Shown here: positions 40,159 to 49,211 of the stretch, piece after piece
Numbering within the stretch: the stretch's first letter is position 1
Layout: the number at the start of each line of letters is the position of its first letter
Assembly: GCA_963797485.1 (NCBI GenBank)
Contig: CAWCPF010000003.1
Location: forward strand, 186,001-250,000
Direction of reading: 5' to 3'
DNA length: 64,000 bases
From: CAWAND01 sp963797485
GTDB lineage: Bacteria > Chloroflexota > Anaerolineae > Anaerolineales > E44-bin32
Notes under the pieces: generated by a model
The model's input: only the letters and a program-made list of their open reading frames with translations
The model's database searches: none
Told to the model about the DNA's origin: nothing
Position numbers and translations under genes: made by a program

Positions 40159-41187
40159 TTGCCAGCCCAGGTGGCGGTGGTCATGCCTTGTCACAACGCC
40201 GGCCAGACCGTCGATCAGGCAATTGAGTCGATTGTCACCGGATCGATGGGCGACTTCGAGATTATCGTCGTTGACGACGGGTCGACCGATGACACCGTCG
40301 CCAGGCTGCAGGCATGGGCGGGCCGGGATGCCCGGCTGCATCTCATCCAGCTGCCCAGGGTTGGCCTGGTGCGGGCCCTGAATGCCGGCGTGAGCGCGGC
40401 CACGGCGCCGCTGCTGGCACGGATGGACGCCGACGATATCGCCATGCCTACGCGTCTCGAGAAACAGCTCGCGCTTTTGAATGCCCATCCGGGCCTGGCG
40501 GTGGTGGGATCATGGGTGCGCCCTTTCCCGGAGGAAGACGTCCGGGAGGGGTTTCGGTTGTACGTGGACTGGCTCAACAGCCTGGTGACGCCGAACTCCA
40601 TGGCGCGTGAGATCTTCGTGGAGAGCCCGCTGGCGCACCCGAGCGTGGTCATGCGCGCCGAGTGGATCAAACGCGTCGGCGGCTATCAGGACCACGGCTG
40701 GCCGGAGGACTATGACCTGTGGCTGCGGCTGTATCTCGAAGGGGCAGCCTTCGGGAAAGTGCCCGAGGTCCTGCTATTGTGGCGAGAACACCCGGCTCGG
40801 GCGACGCGCACCGACAGCCACTATTCGGTTGAGAACTTCCTGCGAGCCAAAGCCGCGTACCTGGCTCAAGGGCCGCTGGCCGGCTGCGACGGCGTGATCG
40901 TATGGGGGGCGGGTCAGATGGGCAAGCGCCTTTCGAAGCATCTGCTCAAGCACCAAGTTCCGCTGGCGGTCTTTATCGACATCGACCCAAAGAAGATCGG
41001 CCGGGAGCGGCGGGGACTTCCCGTCGAGCCGGTCGAGGCGCTCGAGCGCTGGTGGGGCTCCTTTGAGCACCCGGCTGTGCTGGCGGCGGTCGGCTCGCGC
41101 GGTGCGCGGGCCTTGATCCGCGAGCAGCTTAACGCGCGGCGGGCTGGTCGAAGGTCGGGACTGGTGGGCCGTGGCCTGACCAACTGA
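40159..41187 (+). CDS. Family 2 glycosyltransferase with C-terminal nucleotide-binding-like domain
   Basis: The 342-residue protein has a GT-A fold (residues 1-230): VVDDGSTDDTVARLQAW with the nucleotide-binding Asp, MDADDIAMPTRLEKQL with the DxD-type motif, and PEDYDLWLRL as the catalytic ED region. Residues about 245-330 form a second part with a Rossmann-like start (GVIVWGAGQMGKRLSKHL) and PLAVFIDIDPKKIGRE, which is unusual for GT2 enzymes and may bind a nucleotide. Likely target is a surface polysaccharide. TTG 40159 follows AAGGAG by six bases. Confidence 0.87.
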   Translation: MPAQVAVVMPCHNAGQTVDQAIESIVTGSMGDFEIIVVDDGSTDDTVARLQAWAGRDARLHLIQLPRVGLVRALNAGVSAATAPLLARMDADDIAMPTRLEKQLALLNAHPGLAVVGSWVRPFPEEDVREGFRLYVDWLNSLVTPNSMAREIFVESPLAHPSVVMRAEWIKRVGGYQDHGWPEDYDLWLRLYLEGAAFGKVPEVLLLWREHPARATRTDSHYSVENFLRAKAAYLAQGPLAGCDGVIVWGAGQMGKRLSKHLLKHQVPLAVFIDIDPKKIGRERRGLPVEPVEALERWWGSFEHPAVLAAVGSRGARALIREQLNARRAGRRSGLVGRGLTN

Positions 41188-41189
41188 GT

Positions 41190-41207
41190 TTGTGAAGGAT
41201 TTCACAT
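41190..41207. promoter_or_regulatory. CRP/FNR-type palindrome after the glycosyltransferase
   Basis: TTGTGAAGGATTTCACAT keeps the TGTGA-N6-TCACA core. It lies in the 43-base gap between two convergent genes, where it cannot act as an ordinary promoter site for either. Confidence 0.3.
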
Positions 41208-41230
41208 GAAAGCCGCGATGGCGGCGGGCA

Positions 41231-41839
41231 TCAAACCCGATCGAGATGAGCGGAGCGCCATGGGCGCGGGATAAAGCGCGGGACCTGCGCCTGGTAGCGC
41301 CGGTAGGGCTCGCCGAAGCTTCGAAGCAGTTTGCGCTCTTCGAACAGGCTGCCGATGTAGAGATAGGCGGTCAGGCCGAGGTCCAGGGCCAGCACGCTGC
41401 TGGTCATCAGGGGCGTGAACCAGATGAACAGCAGGCCCCCGGTGTACAGCGGGTGGCGCATGTAGCGGTACAGGCCCGACGCCACGAGCTGGTCCCCTCC
41501 GGTGTCATCCACCAGCTGGCTCAGCCCGAGGAAGTCCATCGGGCCCGTCTGGAGCAGCCCGATCACGACCAGCCCGGCGCCCACGGCTTGCAGCGCCAGG
41601 CTCCCGAGCACCCAGGGCATCTCAATCCGGTACAAGGTCGTCCCCGGCGCCAGCGCGGGCACTGCCAACACCGGCAGCAGGGTGAGGCCCGCCAGCAGAT
41701 TGAAGAACAGGCGATAGCCGCGCTGGGCGGTCTTTCCCCAGCGGCGGGTCGCCTGCTGCTTGGCCCACGTGCCGGCCAACAGACTGTGAAAGGCGCCGTA
41801 AGCGGCGACGGCGAACAGAGTGAGCGCAAAACCGGCCAT
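41231..41839 (-). CDS. Isoprenylcysteine/phospholipid methyltransferase-like membrane protein
   Basis: The 202-residue protein has five helices and the C-terminal methyltransferase signature GLYRYMRHPLYTGGLLFIW near residue 125, then FEERKLLRSFGEPYRRYQAQ, as in ICMT/PEMT-type and NnrU-like enzymes that use SAM at the membrane. The start is ATG 41839, preceded by GGAGG with AGAGG nearer; the frame extending upstream overlaps the divergent DinB-like gene and is rejected. Substrate unknown. Confidence 0.85.
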   Translation of the reverse strand: MAGFALTLFAVAAYGAFHSLLAGTWAKQQATRRWGKTAQRGYRLFFNLLAGLTLLPVLAVPALAPGTTLYRIEMPWVLGSLALQAVGAGLVVIGLLQTGPMDFLGLSQLVDDTGGDQLVASGLYRYMRHPLYTGGLLFIWFTPLMTSSVLALDLGLTAYLYIGSLFEERKLLRSFGEPYRRYQAQVPRFIPRPWRSAHLDRV

Positions 41840-41933
41840 GAACCTCTGGCCTCCGGGCCCTTGCCGACGGGTTGGAACGGGCAGATCGATGATACTCGAT
41901 TGGCGGGAAGCGCGCCCTTCAGGGACCCCATGG

Positions 41934-41939
41934 TAGAAT
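41934..41939 (+). promoter_or_regulatory. Extended -10 element of the DinB-like gene
   Basis: TGGTAGAAT carries a TGn extended -10 (TAGAAT at 41934-41939) seven bases before GGAGG (41947-41951) and 20 bases before ATG 41960. The same ATGGTARAAT motif occurs upstream of the thiolase gene (near 51492, minus strand) and the Trm112-like gene (near 59054, minus strand). Confidence 0.45.
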
Positions 41940-41959
41940 GCGCGCTGGAGGGTTGTCCT

Positions 41960-42424
41960 ATGAACGCCGACCAGTACTTCGACCACTGGCAGGTGGTCTG
42001 GCGTGACCTGATGCGGGCCGTCGCCATGCTCAAAGATTCCGATCTGGACGTGCGCCCGGCACAGGCCTATCCGCGCACGGTCGGTGACATCTTGAGGCAC
42101 ATGATCCGCCTGGAGAACGGGTGGATTCACTTCGTGATCCGGCGTGAGCTCCCCGCCTGGCCGGATGCCAATCCAAGCCAGCCCCAGACGGTCGCCGAGT
42201 TGCGCCTGGCCCTGGAGGAAACCCACAAGCGGACTTTTGACTATCTGGCCACCGTCCCGGTTGAGGATTTCAACCGCATCATCCAGGTCCCGGGAGATGG
42301 CACGCCGAAGCTCGGCTGGATCTTGTGGCACGTGTTGGAACAACAGATACACCACCGGGGCGAGCTGTTCCTTTGCCTGAGCCTGTTGGGATACGACCGC
42401 CCGAAGACCGACCGCCCACAGTAG
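41960..42424 (+). CDS. DinB-like metal-binding four-helix protein
   Basis: The 154-residue protein belongs to the DinB/YfiT superfamily. The three metal-binding histidine positions are visible: ILRHMIRLENGWIHF near residue 45, then WHVLEQQIHHRGELFLCL near 120. Such proteins often act as thiol-dependent transferases or hydrolases and can be stress-induced; precise activity unknown. ATG 41960 has GGAGG eight bases upstream. The open frame upstream to 41246 runs antisense to the methyltransferase gene and is not real. Confidence 0.85.
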   Translation: MNADQYFDHWQVVWRDLMRAVAMLKDSDLDVRPAQAYPRTVGDILRHMIRLENGWIHFVIRRELPAWPDANPSQPQTVAELRLALEETHKRTFDYLATVPVEDFNRIIQVPGDGTPKLGWILWHVLEQQIHHRGELFLCLSLLGYDRPKTDRPQ

Positions 42425-42447
42425 CACCAGACCATAAGGACGGGCGC

Positions 42448-43668
42448 TTGAGCGACCCCATACGCCTGCTCCACTTTGCCGATTTGCACGTCGGCATGGA
42501 GAACTACGGGCGACTGGACCCGGCCACCGGGACGTCGACGCGCGTGCGCGATTTCCTCGACCGCCTGGACGAGGTGATCGACTACGGCCTCGAACATGGC
42601 GCCGACCTGGCCATCTTCGCCGGGGATGCTTTCAAGAACCGCGACCCCGATCCAACCCAGCAGCGCGAGTTCGCCAGCCGCATTAAGCGGCTGGCAGACG
42701 CCGTGCCGACCCTGCTCCTGGTCGGCAATCATGACATGCCGGGTATGGCCGCCAGGGCCAGCAGCCTCGACATCTTCCGGGCGCTGGACGTGCCCGGGGT
42801 GATGGTTGGACACACCCCCGGCGGGCAGGTGATCGAGACAAGGCGGGGCCCGGTCTATCTCGCATGGCTGCCTTACCCGATGCGCAACCGGCTGCTATCG
42901 CAAGAGGAAAACCGCGGCAAGACCCTGGAGGAGTTGGAGGCCGCGCTCAAGGAAACTGTCTCGCTTATCTTGCGCGACCTGGCGCACGAGGCCGGCGCGC
43001 ACGCCATGCCCCGCGTGCTGGCCGCACACCTCTCGGTCGCCGAGGCCAAACTGGGCTCAGAACGGAGCGTGATGCTTGGCCGGGACGTCGCCGTCACGAC
43101 GTCGGGCCTGGCCGATGAGGTCTGGGACTACGTGGCCCTGGGCCACATTCACAAGCATCAAGCCCTCAACGCCGGCGGCAGGCCGCCGGTGGTCTACAGC
43201 GGGTCTTTGGAGCGCATCGACTTTGGCGAGGAGGCCGAGGAAAAGGGCTTCTGCTGGGTCGAGCTGAAACGTGAGGCCACACAATGGCGTTTTGTGCCCG
43301 TCCGGGCGCGGCCTTTCCACACCTTGCGGGTCGATGTGCGCCAGGCTGAGGAGCCGACGTCGGCCGTCATCGCCGCCCTGGACAAGACCCCGGACGGCGC
43401 CGTCGTGCGTGTGATCGTCCGGCTGCGGTCATCGCAACAGGCCGGGCTGCGAGACCGCGATATCCACGCCGCGCTGCCAGACGCCGCCAGCGTCGTCGTG
43501 ATTCGTGAAGTGGACACAGAGCTGCGAGCGCGTCTGGGCAACCTGGCCCCGGAGGCGCTGTCGCCGATCGAGCTGGTGCGAGCTTACTTGGAAGCCCGCT
43601 CCGTCGAGCCGGATCGGCTCTCGGCCCTGCTGGCCGAGGCCGCCGAGCTGTTCAGCCTAACCGGCTAG
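42448..43668 (+). CDS. sbcD: Nuclease SbcD (Mre11-like)
   Basis: The 406-residue phosphodiesterase has the Mre11/SbcD metal motifs in order: HFADLHVGMENYG, FAGDAFKNRDP, LVGNHDMPG, LAAHLSVAEAK and LGHIHKHQAL. It starts at TTG 42448 with AAGGA seven bases upstream and ends 146 bases before sbcC. With SbcC it forms the ATP-dependent complex that cleaves hairpins and processes DNA ends. The C-terminal capping domain is present. Confidence 0.93.
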   Translation: MSDPIRLLHFADLHVGMENYGRLDPATGTSTRVRDFLDRLDEVIDYGLEHGADLAIFAGDAFKNRDPDPTQQREFASRIKRLADAVPTLLLVGNHDMPGMAARASSLDIFRALDVPGVMVGHTPGGQVIETRRGPVYLAWLPYPMRNRLLSQEENRGKTLEELEAALKETVSLILRDLAHEAGAHAMPRVLAAHLSVAEAKLGSERSVMLGRDVAVTTSGLADEVWDYVALGHIHKHQALNAGGRPPVVYSGSLERIDFGEEAEEKGFCWVELKREATQWRFVPVRARPFHTLRVDVRQAEEPTSAVIAALDKTPDGAVVRVIVRLRSSQQAGLRDRDIHAALPDAASVVVIREVDTELRARLGNLAPEALSPIELVRAYLEARSVEPDRLSALLAEAAELFSLTG

Positions 43669-43677
43669 CCGTCCATG

Positions 43678-43815
43678 ATGGTTGAAAAGGCGCAACCATA
43701 ATGGTTGAGAAGGCGCAACCACTTGGACCAGCGCAGGTGCTGGCATAATGGTTGAGAAGGCGCAACCACCTGTACCAGCGCAGGTGCTGGCATAATGGTT
43801 GAGAAGGCGCAACCA
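43678..43815. repeat. 47-bp tandem repeat between sbcD and sbcC
   Basis: ATGGTTGAGAAGGCGCAACC occurs at 43701, 43748 and 43795, plus a variant with GAAAAGG at 43678. The complete unit is 47 bases (43701-43747 and 43748-43794), with partial copies on both sides. Each unit encodes two small stems (GGTTG with CAACC, and CCAGC with GCTGG). The last copy ends on the ATG of sbcC. The two full units differ at only two or three positions, so the duplication is recent. Confidence 0.85.
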
Positions 43816-45908
43816 TGATCCCCGTCGAACTCCAGGTTTGGAACTTCCTGGCCTATCGAGACCCCGGGCCATTGCGGCTGGATGGGATTCACGTGGCCTG
43901 CCTGGTCGGGCCGAACGGCGCCGGAAAGTCGTCGCTCCTGGATGCCATCACCTGGTGCGTCTGGGGCAAAGCGCGTAGTAACACAGCCGACGAGCTCATC
44001 CACCAGGGCCAGGACGAGATGCGGGTCAGTTTGACGTTCGACCAGGCCGGGGCGCGCTATCGCGTCATGCGCCAGAGGAAGAGCGGCAAACGAGGCGCGT
44101 CACTGCTCGAATTTCAAGCTTGGGACGCAGCCGCCGAGGTGTGGGTGCCCATGTCGGAGGGGTCCATCCGCGAGACCCAGGACAAGATCGACCAGACGCT
44201 CAGACTGGACTACGACACGTTTGTCAACTCGGCCTTTCTGGTGCAGGGGCGGGCGGACGAGTTCACCACCAAAACCCCCAGCCAGCGCAAGCAGGTGCTG
44301 GCGAATGTGCTTGGGCTGTCCGTCTGGGAGGTGTACGAGGCGAGGGCCAAAGAGCGCATCCAGGCCACCCGCGATCAGATTCACCGCATCGAAGGCCGGC
44401 TGGAGGAAGTCGAGCGTGACCTGGCCCGGCGGGACGAGCATTCCACCGAACTGACGGCGGCCGAGGCGGCCGCAGTGCAGGCGGCCGCCAAGCTGAGCGC
44501 GGCCGAGAAGCAGTGGACGGATCAGGAGCACACTCGCAGCCAGCTGCTCAGCATGCAGCGTCAGATGGAGGATCTTTCACGCCGCATAGACGGCCGCACG
44601 AAGGATCTGCGTGAGGCGCAGGACGAACTGGCCGGAGCACGGGCGCGCGCGGACAAGGCCGCATTGGAGGCCGCCATCGCCGAAAGCCGCCGCGAGTTGG
44701 ACCAGCTGGCTCAAGTCCAGCAGGCCGTGGACGAGGCCCAACGGCAGCGCTCAACCGCAGCCGAAGAATCGGCCAGGCTCAAGGGCATCAATCAGTTGCT
44801 TGGACCCGAAACGGAGCCGATGAAATCCAGGGCGCAGACTCTGGAGAGCGCCCGCGAGCCTATTTGCCCGACCTGCGGACAGACCCTGACCGACGACCAC
44901 CGTCACCAGTTGGTGGCCGACCTGAAGCGTGAAATCGAGATGCGGCGCGAAAGCTATCGGGCCAATCTCGATCTGATCAAGGCCCTGGACGATGAGCAGG
45001 CGCGCCTCGAGACCGGCCTGAAAGACCTGCAGGCCCGGGCGGCACGCCGAGGCCAGGTGGAGCGGCAGCTTGCCGCGGCCGAGGCCGACTTGAAACATGC
45101 CGATGAAAGCCATGTGCGGGCCGACCGGCTGGCGGCCCGGGCGGCCGAGTGGCAGGGGCAGCTGGCCGAGGATGAGGCGGCCCGCGCCGAGCTCCGCCGC
45201 CAGATAGAGGCGACGGAAGCCCAACTGAAGACCGTATCGGCGAGCGCCGCGGAAGTCGAGCGGCTGCGGCTTGAAAAGCGATTGGCCGATGAACGCGTCG
45301 GCGGGGCGCGCCAGCAGCTGGCCGCCCTGACTTCGATGGACGCACAGCGCGTGGAGCTGCGGAAGACATGGGATCAGGAAGCAGCCGCCTTGGCCGCGCT
45401 GGAAGAACTTCGTGAGGCCTTCAGCAAGCGCGGGGTTCCGGCCATGATCATCGAGACGGTCGTTCCGGAGCTTGAGCGCCACGCCAATGAACTGCTCTCA
45501 CGCCTTACCGACGGCCGGCTGAATGTGCGCATTGAGACCCAGCGTGAGATCAAGACCGGGGACCTGCGCGAGGCCCTGGATATCATCATTTCCGATGAGC
45601 TGGGGAGTCGCCCATACGAACTCTACTCGGGCGGCGAGGCGTTCCGGATTAACTTCGCCATCCGGATTGCATTGTCCCGGTTGCTGGCCAACCGCTCCGG
45701 GGCACAGCTCCGGAGTTTGTTCATGGACGAGGGGTTTGGCACGCAGGACGCCGGAGGCCGCGAGCACCTGATTGAGGCCCTTAACAGCATCCAGGAAAGC
45801 TTTGATCGGATCCTGGTCATCACGCACATCGAAGAGTTGAAGGATGCCTTTCCGGCGCGGATCGAAGTCCGGAAAACCCCCCAGGGTTCAGTATTCAGCC
45901 TGAGTTGA
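43815..45908 (+). CDS. sbcC: Exonuclease subunit SbcC (Rad50-like SMC ATPase)
   Basis: The 697-residue protein is shorter than E. coli SbcC but complete. The N-terminal ATPase lobe has Walker A GPNGAGKSSLLDAITW near residue 33 and QGRADEFTTKTPSQRKQVL. Long heptad coiled coils (residues about 180-345 and 370-540) flank the zinc hook PICPTCGQTL near residue 352. The C-terminal lobe has the signature YSGGEAFRINFAIRIALSRL and Walker B LFMDEGFGTQD. It powers SbcD in DNA end processing. ATG 43815 coincides with the end of the last tandem repeat copy. Confidence 0.94.
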   Translation: MIPVELQVWNFLAYRDPGPLRLDGIHVACLVGPNGAGKSSLLDAITWCVWGKARSNTADELIHQGQDEMRVSLTFDQAGARYRVMRQRKSGKRGASLLEFQAWDAAAEVWVPMSEGSIRETQDKIDQTLRLDYDTFVNSAFLVQGRADEFTTKTPSQRKQVLANVLGLSVWEVYEARAKERIQATRDQIHRIEGRLEEVERDLARRDEHSTELTAAEAAAVQAAAKLSAAEKQWTDQEHTRSQLLSMQRQMEDLSRRIDGRTKDLREAQDELAGARARADKAALEAAIAESRRELDQLAQVQQAVDEAQRQRSTAAEESARLKGINQLLGPETEPMKSRAQTLESAREPICPTCGQTLTDDHRHQLVADLKREIEMRRESYRANLDLIKALDDEQARLETGLKDLQARAARRGQVERQLAAAEADLKHADESHVRADRLAARAAEWQGQLAEDEAARAELRRQIEATEAQLKTVSASAAEVERLRLEKRLADERVGGARQQLAALTSMDAQRVELRKTWDQEAAALAALEELREAFSKRGVPAMIIETVVPELERHANELLSRLTDGRLNVRIETQREIKTGDLREALDIIISDELGSRPYELYSGGEAFRINFAIRIALSRLLANRSGAQLRSLFMDEGFGTQDAGGREHLIEALNSIQESFDRILVITHIEELKDAFPARIEVRKTPQGSVFSLS

Positions 45909-45946
45909 GGCCGATCGCATCCGGGGAGATGGCAGCCCGGACGAGA

Positions 45947-48900
45947 CTACACCGCTTGCTGCCCGCTGGCGGGGCGTTCGCCTCGCAGGTCCGCCACCAG
46001 CGGAAGCCATACGGTGACCTTGGTGCCTCGGTCATCGTTGGGCTCGACCGTGATCTGTCCGCCGTGGATCTCGGCGATCTCTTTGCAGATCGCCAGGCCC
46101 AGGCCCGTCCCGGGCGCTCCCGTAGACACGCTGGCCTTGCCCCGAAAGAATCGATCGAAGATTCGGCCACGCTCTTCGGAGGCGATGCCCAATCCGGTGT
46201 CCTCGAAGGCCGCCGTGATCCAGGCCTGGCCGGAACGTGCCTTGGAATGCGTTCGCAGCGTGATGCGTCCACCCGAAGGAGTGTAGTTCATGGCGTTGGT
46301 GAGCAGGTTGGTGAAAACCTGTGTGAGCAAACGGGCATCACCCATCGCTGGCGGCAGGTCAGGCGAGGCTTCCATGATCATCATCAGACCCTTCCTGGCT
46401 GCCAGCGCCCGCCGATCGTCGTAAAGCGCCTGCAGGATCCCGTTCAAATCAAACGGCCGTGGCTGGAAGGGCGTTGAGCCCGATTCGAGTCTCGACAGCG
46501 ACAACAGATCATCGATCAGGTGCGCCAGGCGCTCGCTTTCGCGCGTCAGGGTTGCGATGTAGGTGGATGAACGCTCAGGGTCATGCGTCTCCCGGAGCAG
46601 ATCGACATACAGGCGGATGTTGGTGAGGGGGGTGCGCAGCTCGTGAGAGACATCCGAGACGAACTGTGACTTGAGCCGGTCGAGCTCCTTCAGCGCGCTG
46701 ATGTCGTGCTGCACGGCGACGAAGTTGACCACCGCCTTGGTATCCCCCATGACGGGGGTGATGGCCACGGCGACTTCGTAGGTTCGGCCGTCCTTGTGGC
46801 GGTTGACCAGCTCGCCGTGCCAGGCCCTGCCGGCGCGCAAAGTATCCCACAGGTCGCTTACGACCTGGGCCGGGTTGAATGCATCGTCCACCAGCCCGAC
46901 CTCGCCGGCAACCACCTCCGAGCGCCGGTAGCCGCTGATGCGCTCCCACGCCGGGTTGACATACTCAATGCCGCCTTTCGGATCGGTGACCAGGACAGCA
47001 TCACCGATGTTTTTCAAGATGGTGTCCAGGCGGTCACGCTCGGAGCGGAGAGCGGTTTCCAGTGCCTTGCGTTCGGAGATGTCGAGCACCAGGATGGTGA
47101 TGCCCTGAGGCTGGCCCTGGTCGTCAACGATCCGGTTGACGGCAAAGATGACCGGAATCGACTGGCTTTCGGAGCCCAGCACTTCAACCTCATAGATCTC
47201 CTGCGCCGGCAGGCCGAACGAGGCCTGGGGCCGCAAGCGGTCGATCATCACCCCGCGCAGAGCCTCGGGGAAGATGCGCTCGGCGGCCTTCTCGATGCCG
47301 GTGCCGCGCAGATCTTCGACATCCAGCCCGAGCAGGCCGGTGAAGACATGGTTGACGAAGGACAACGTCCCCTGGCTGTCGATGTGGGCGATTCCGGCCA
47401 GCGACGTCTCCAACAAGCCGCGGTAGCGGGCTTCAGACAGGGCCAGATCACGCGTGCGCTCGACGACTTCGCCTTCCAGCCGCTGCGCCTGGGATTCGAT
47501 CTGGCCGTACAAATCGGCGTTCTCGATGGCGACGGCCGCCTGGGCGGCGAAGGCGGTCAGGAGATCAAGATCGGACGGTGTGAACGGGCGCTCGACACCC
47601 AGGCGGCGAACCGCCATGACGCCCACCGTCCGTTGCCGCGCCACCAGGGGTGCCATGGCCAGGCATTCGGGCTCATTGCTGGGTGTGCCCGGCACCTGCA
47701 GGCTCCGCGGGTCGGTGTTCGGGTCGTTGATCACCAGAGGCTTGCTGGTGGCCATGACGTGCCCGGCTAGGCCGGTGCCGGGTTCGAGTTCGAGCGCCAT
47801 AAGGGATTCGGCATCGGGATCCAGGGCCACCAGGCAGCGCAACGTGCCTCGCTGTGGGTCGAGCATATGGATGCGACTGCCGTCGGCTTCAAACAGGTCC
47901 TTGGCCTGTTCGGCGATCAGGCGCAGCACCGTTTCCAGGTCCAGCGAGCCCGAAATGGAGTGTGACGTGCGGATCAGCGCCTGGGATTCTTCGGCTCGAA
48001 GACGGATCTCGTCGTACAGACGAGCGTTTTTGATTGCCAGCGCCGACATGTTGGCGATCGCCTGGGTCATTTCGACCTGGTCCTTGCGAAAGGCATCGCC
48101 CTGTCGGGTCTTGAACAGTCCCATGGCACCCACCGGATCATCGCCGGCGTAGAGCGGCACCCCGAGGAACGCGTGCAGGCCGGCGCCGGCCCATTCGGAC
48201 AGGGCCTGCATGTGAGCGCCGTACTCGTCGAGCAGGATGGGTTCCGCCTTATCGATCAGCAGCCAGGCGATGCCCTGCCCGCGCGGCGAGGGTTTCAACC
48301 TGAGATGGTCCGGCAGCCCAAAGGTGTAGGGGTAGGTCAGGCTCTGCCCGTCAGGATCGATCAGGGCCAAAGCGCCGGCGTCGGCGTCGGTAACCTCGAC
48401 GGCCACGCGGATGACGCGCTCGAGGATGGTCGACTGATCGAAGGCGCTGGCCACCGCCTCGGCCACCTGGTTGCGCAACCGCTCCCGGCTGAGCGCCAGC
48501 TGCATTTCCTCGCGCGAGCGGACATGGCTGATGGCAATCGCCACGTGGTCGGCCAACGAACCCATGATGGGCAGATCATCCGAAGTCAGCCAATGGGCAT
48601 TGACCGTAATGATTCCCAGCGGCTGGTCCGACACACTCAAGGGGGCCACGATGGTCGGGGTATCGCCGCCGATCAGGCGCAGGATAGCCGGCAGCAGGGC
48701 GTGCAGGCGTCCGGGCAGCAGGTCGGCGAGCGTTTGTCGGCGGTCGGTGATGAAGATCGGCTCGCCGCGGGCCATGGCGGTCTGGAAAGGCGACACGCCG
48801 TTCGGCTCGAAGCGGTAGCCCAGCAGATCGATCCCGGTCAAGCGGCGGATAGTGTGCTCGACTACCGGGCTCAAGACGCGGCTGCGCACCACCAGCATCC

Positions 48901-49120
48901 CCTGGTCGTCGAGTAAGAAGACGCCGCCGATGAGCCTGAGCTTGCGGAGCTCTTCCGACACAGCGCGCAAGACGTCGGCTTCGGAGGAGGTAGCGCGCCG
49001 AGCGACGGCTGCGGCCGCATGCAGCACCGAGAGCATGCTGACTTGGAATGAGGATGGCTGGCGATCGGAGCCCCCGCGACGCAGCCACTTGGGCCAGGGC
49101 ATGTGCACACCTGCCGCCAT
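45947..49120 (-). CDS. Multi-GAF, multi-PAS sensor histidine kinase
   Basis: The 1,057-residue soluble kinase has three GAF-like domains (about residues 40-200, 225-375 and 395-545), a coiled segment, two PAS domains (about 570-690 and 700-810; the second has ILKNIGDAVLVTDPKGGIEYVNPA), then HisKA with phospho-His826 in SHELRTP and HATPase with NLLTNAMNY, EDTGLGIA and GAPGTGLGLAI. No membrane helix is evident, so it senses cytosolic signals such as ligands, redox or light. No response regulator is adjacent: it is an orphan kinase, convergent with sbcC. The start is uncertain; ATG 49120 is the longest frame. Confidence 0.9.
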   Translation of the reverse strand: MAAGVHMPWPKWLRRGGSDRQPSSFQVSMLSVLHAAAAVARRATSSEADVLRAVSEELRKLRLIGGVFLLDDQGMLVVRSRVLSPVVEHTIRRLTGIDLLGYRFEPNGVSPFQTAMARGEPIFITDRRQTLADLLPGRLHALLPAILRLIGGDTPTIVAPLSVSDQPLGIITVNAHWLTSDDLPIMGSLADHVAIAISHVRSREEMQLALSRERLRNQVAEAVASAFDQSTILERVIRVAVEVTDADAGALALIDPDGQSLTYPYTFGLPDHLRLKPSPRGQGIAWLLIDKAEPILLDEYGAHMQALSEWAGAGLHAFLGVPLYAGDDPVGAMGLFKTRQGDAFRKDQVEMTQAIANMSALAIKNARLYDEIRLRAEESQALIRTSHSISGSLDLETVLRLIAEQAKDLFEADGSRIHMLDPQRGTLRCLVALDPDAESLMALELEPGTGLAGHVMATSKPLVINDPNTDPRSLQVPGTPSNEPECLAMAPLVARQRTVGVMAVRRLGVERPFTPSDLDLLTAFAAQAAVAIENADLYGQIESQAQRLEGEVVERTRDLALSEARYRGLLETSLAGIAHIDSQGTLSFVNHVFTGLLGLDVEDLRGTGIEKAAERIFPEALRGVMIDRLRPQASFGLPAQEIYEVEVLGSESQSIPVIFAVNRIVDDQGQPQGITILVLDISERKALETALRSERDRLDTILKNIGDAVLVTDPKGGIEYVNPAWERISGYRRSEVVAGEVGLVDDAFNPAQVVSDLWDTLRAGRAWHGELVNRHKDGRTYEVAVAITPVMGDTKAVVNFVAVQHDISALKELDRLKSQFVSDVSHELRTPLTNIRLYVDLLRETHDPERSSTYIATLTRESERLAHLIDDLLSLSRLESGSTPFQPRPFDLNGILQALYDDRRALAARKGLMMIMEASPDLPPAMGDARLLTQVFTNLLTNAMNYTPSGGRITLRTHSKARSGQAWITAAFEDTGLGIASEERGRIFDRFFRGKASVSTGAPGTGLGLAICKEIAEIHGGQITVEPNDDRGTKVTVWLPLVADLRGERPASGQQAV

Positions 49121-49211
49121 GCGAACCTAGAGGGCAGGGACTGGCCGCCCTCCATCAGGCATCGAACGATAGTGTACCCCGCCTGACCGGGCGTGCAATC
49201 AACCGAACGGT

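Noticed and set aside
43678..43815. CRISPR array
   Set aside because: The units are tandem without unique spacers and the unit is 47 bases with no cas gene in the window.
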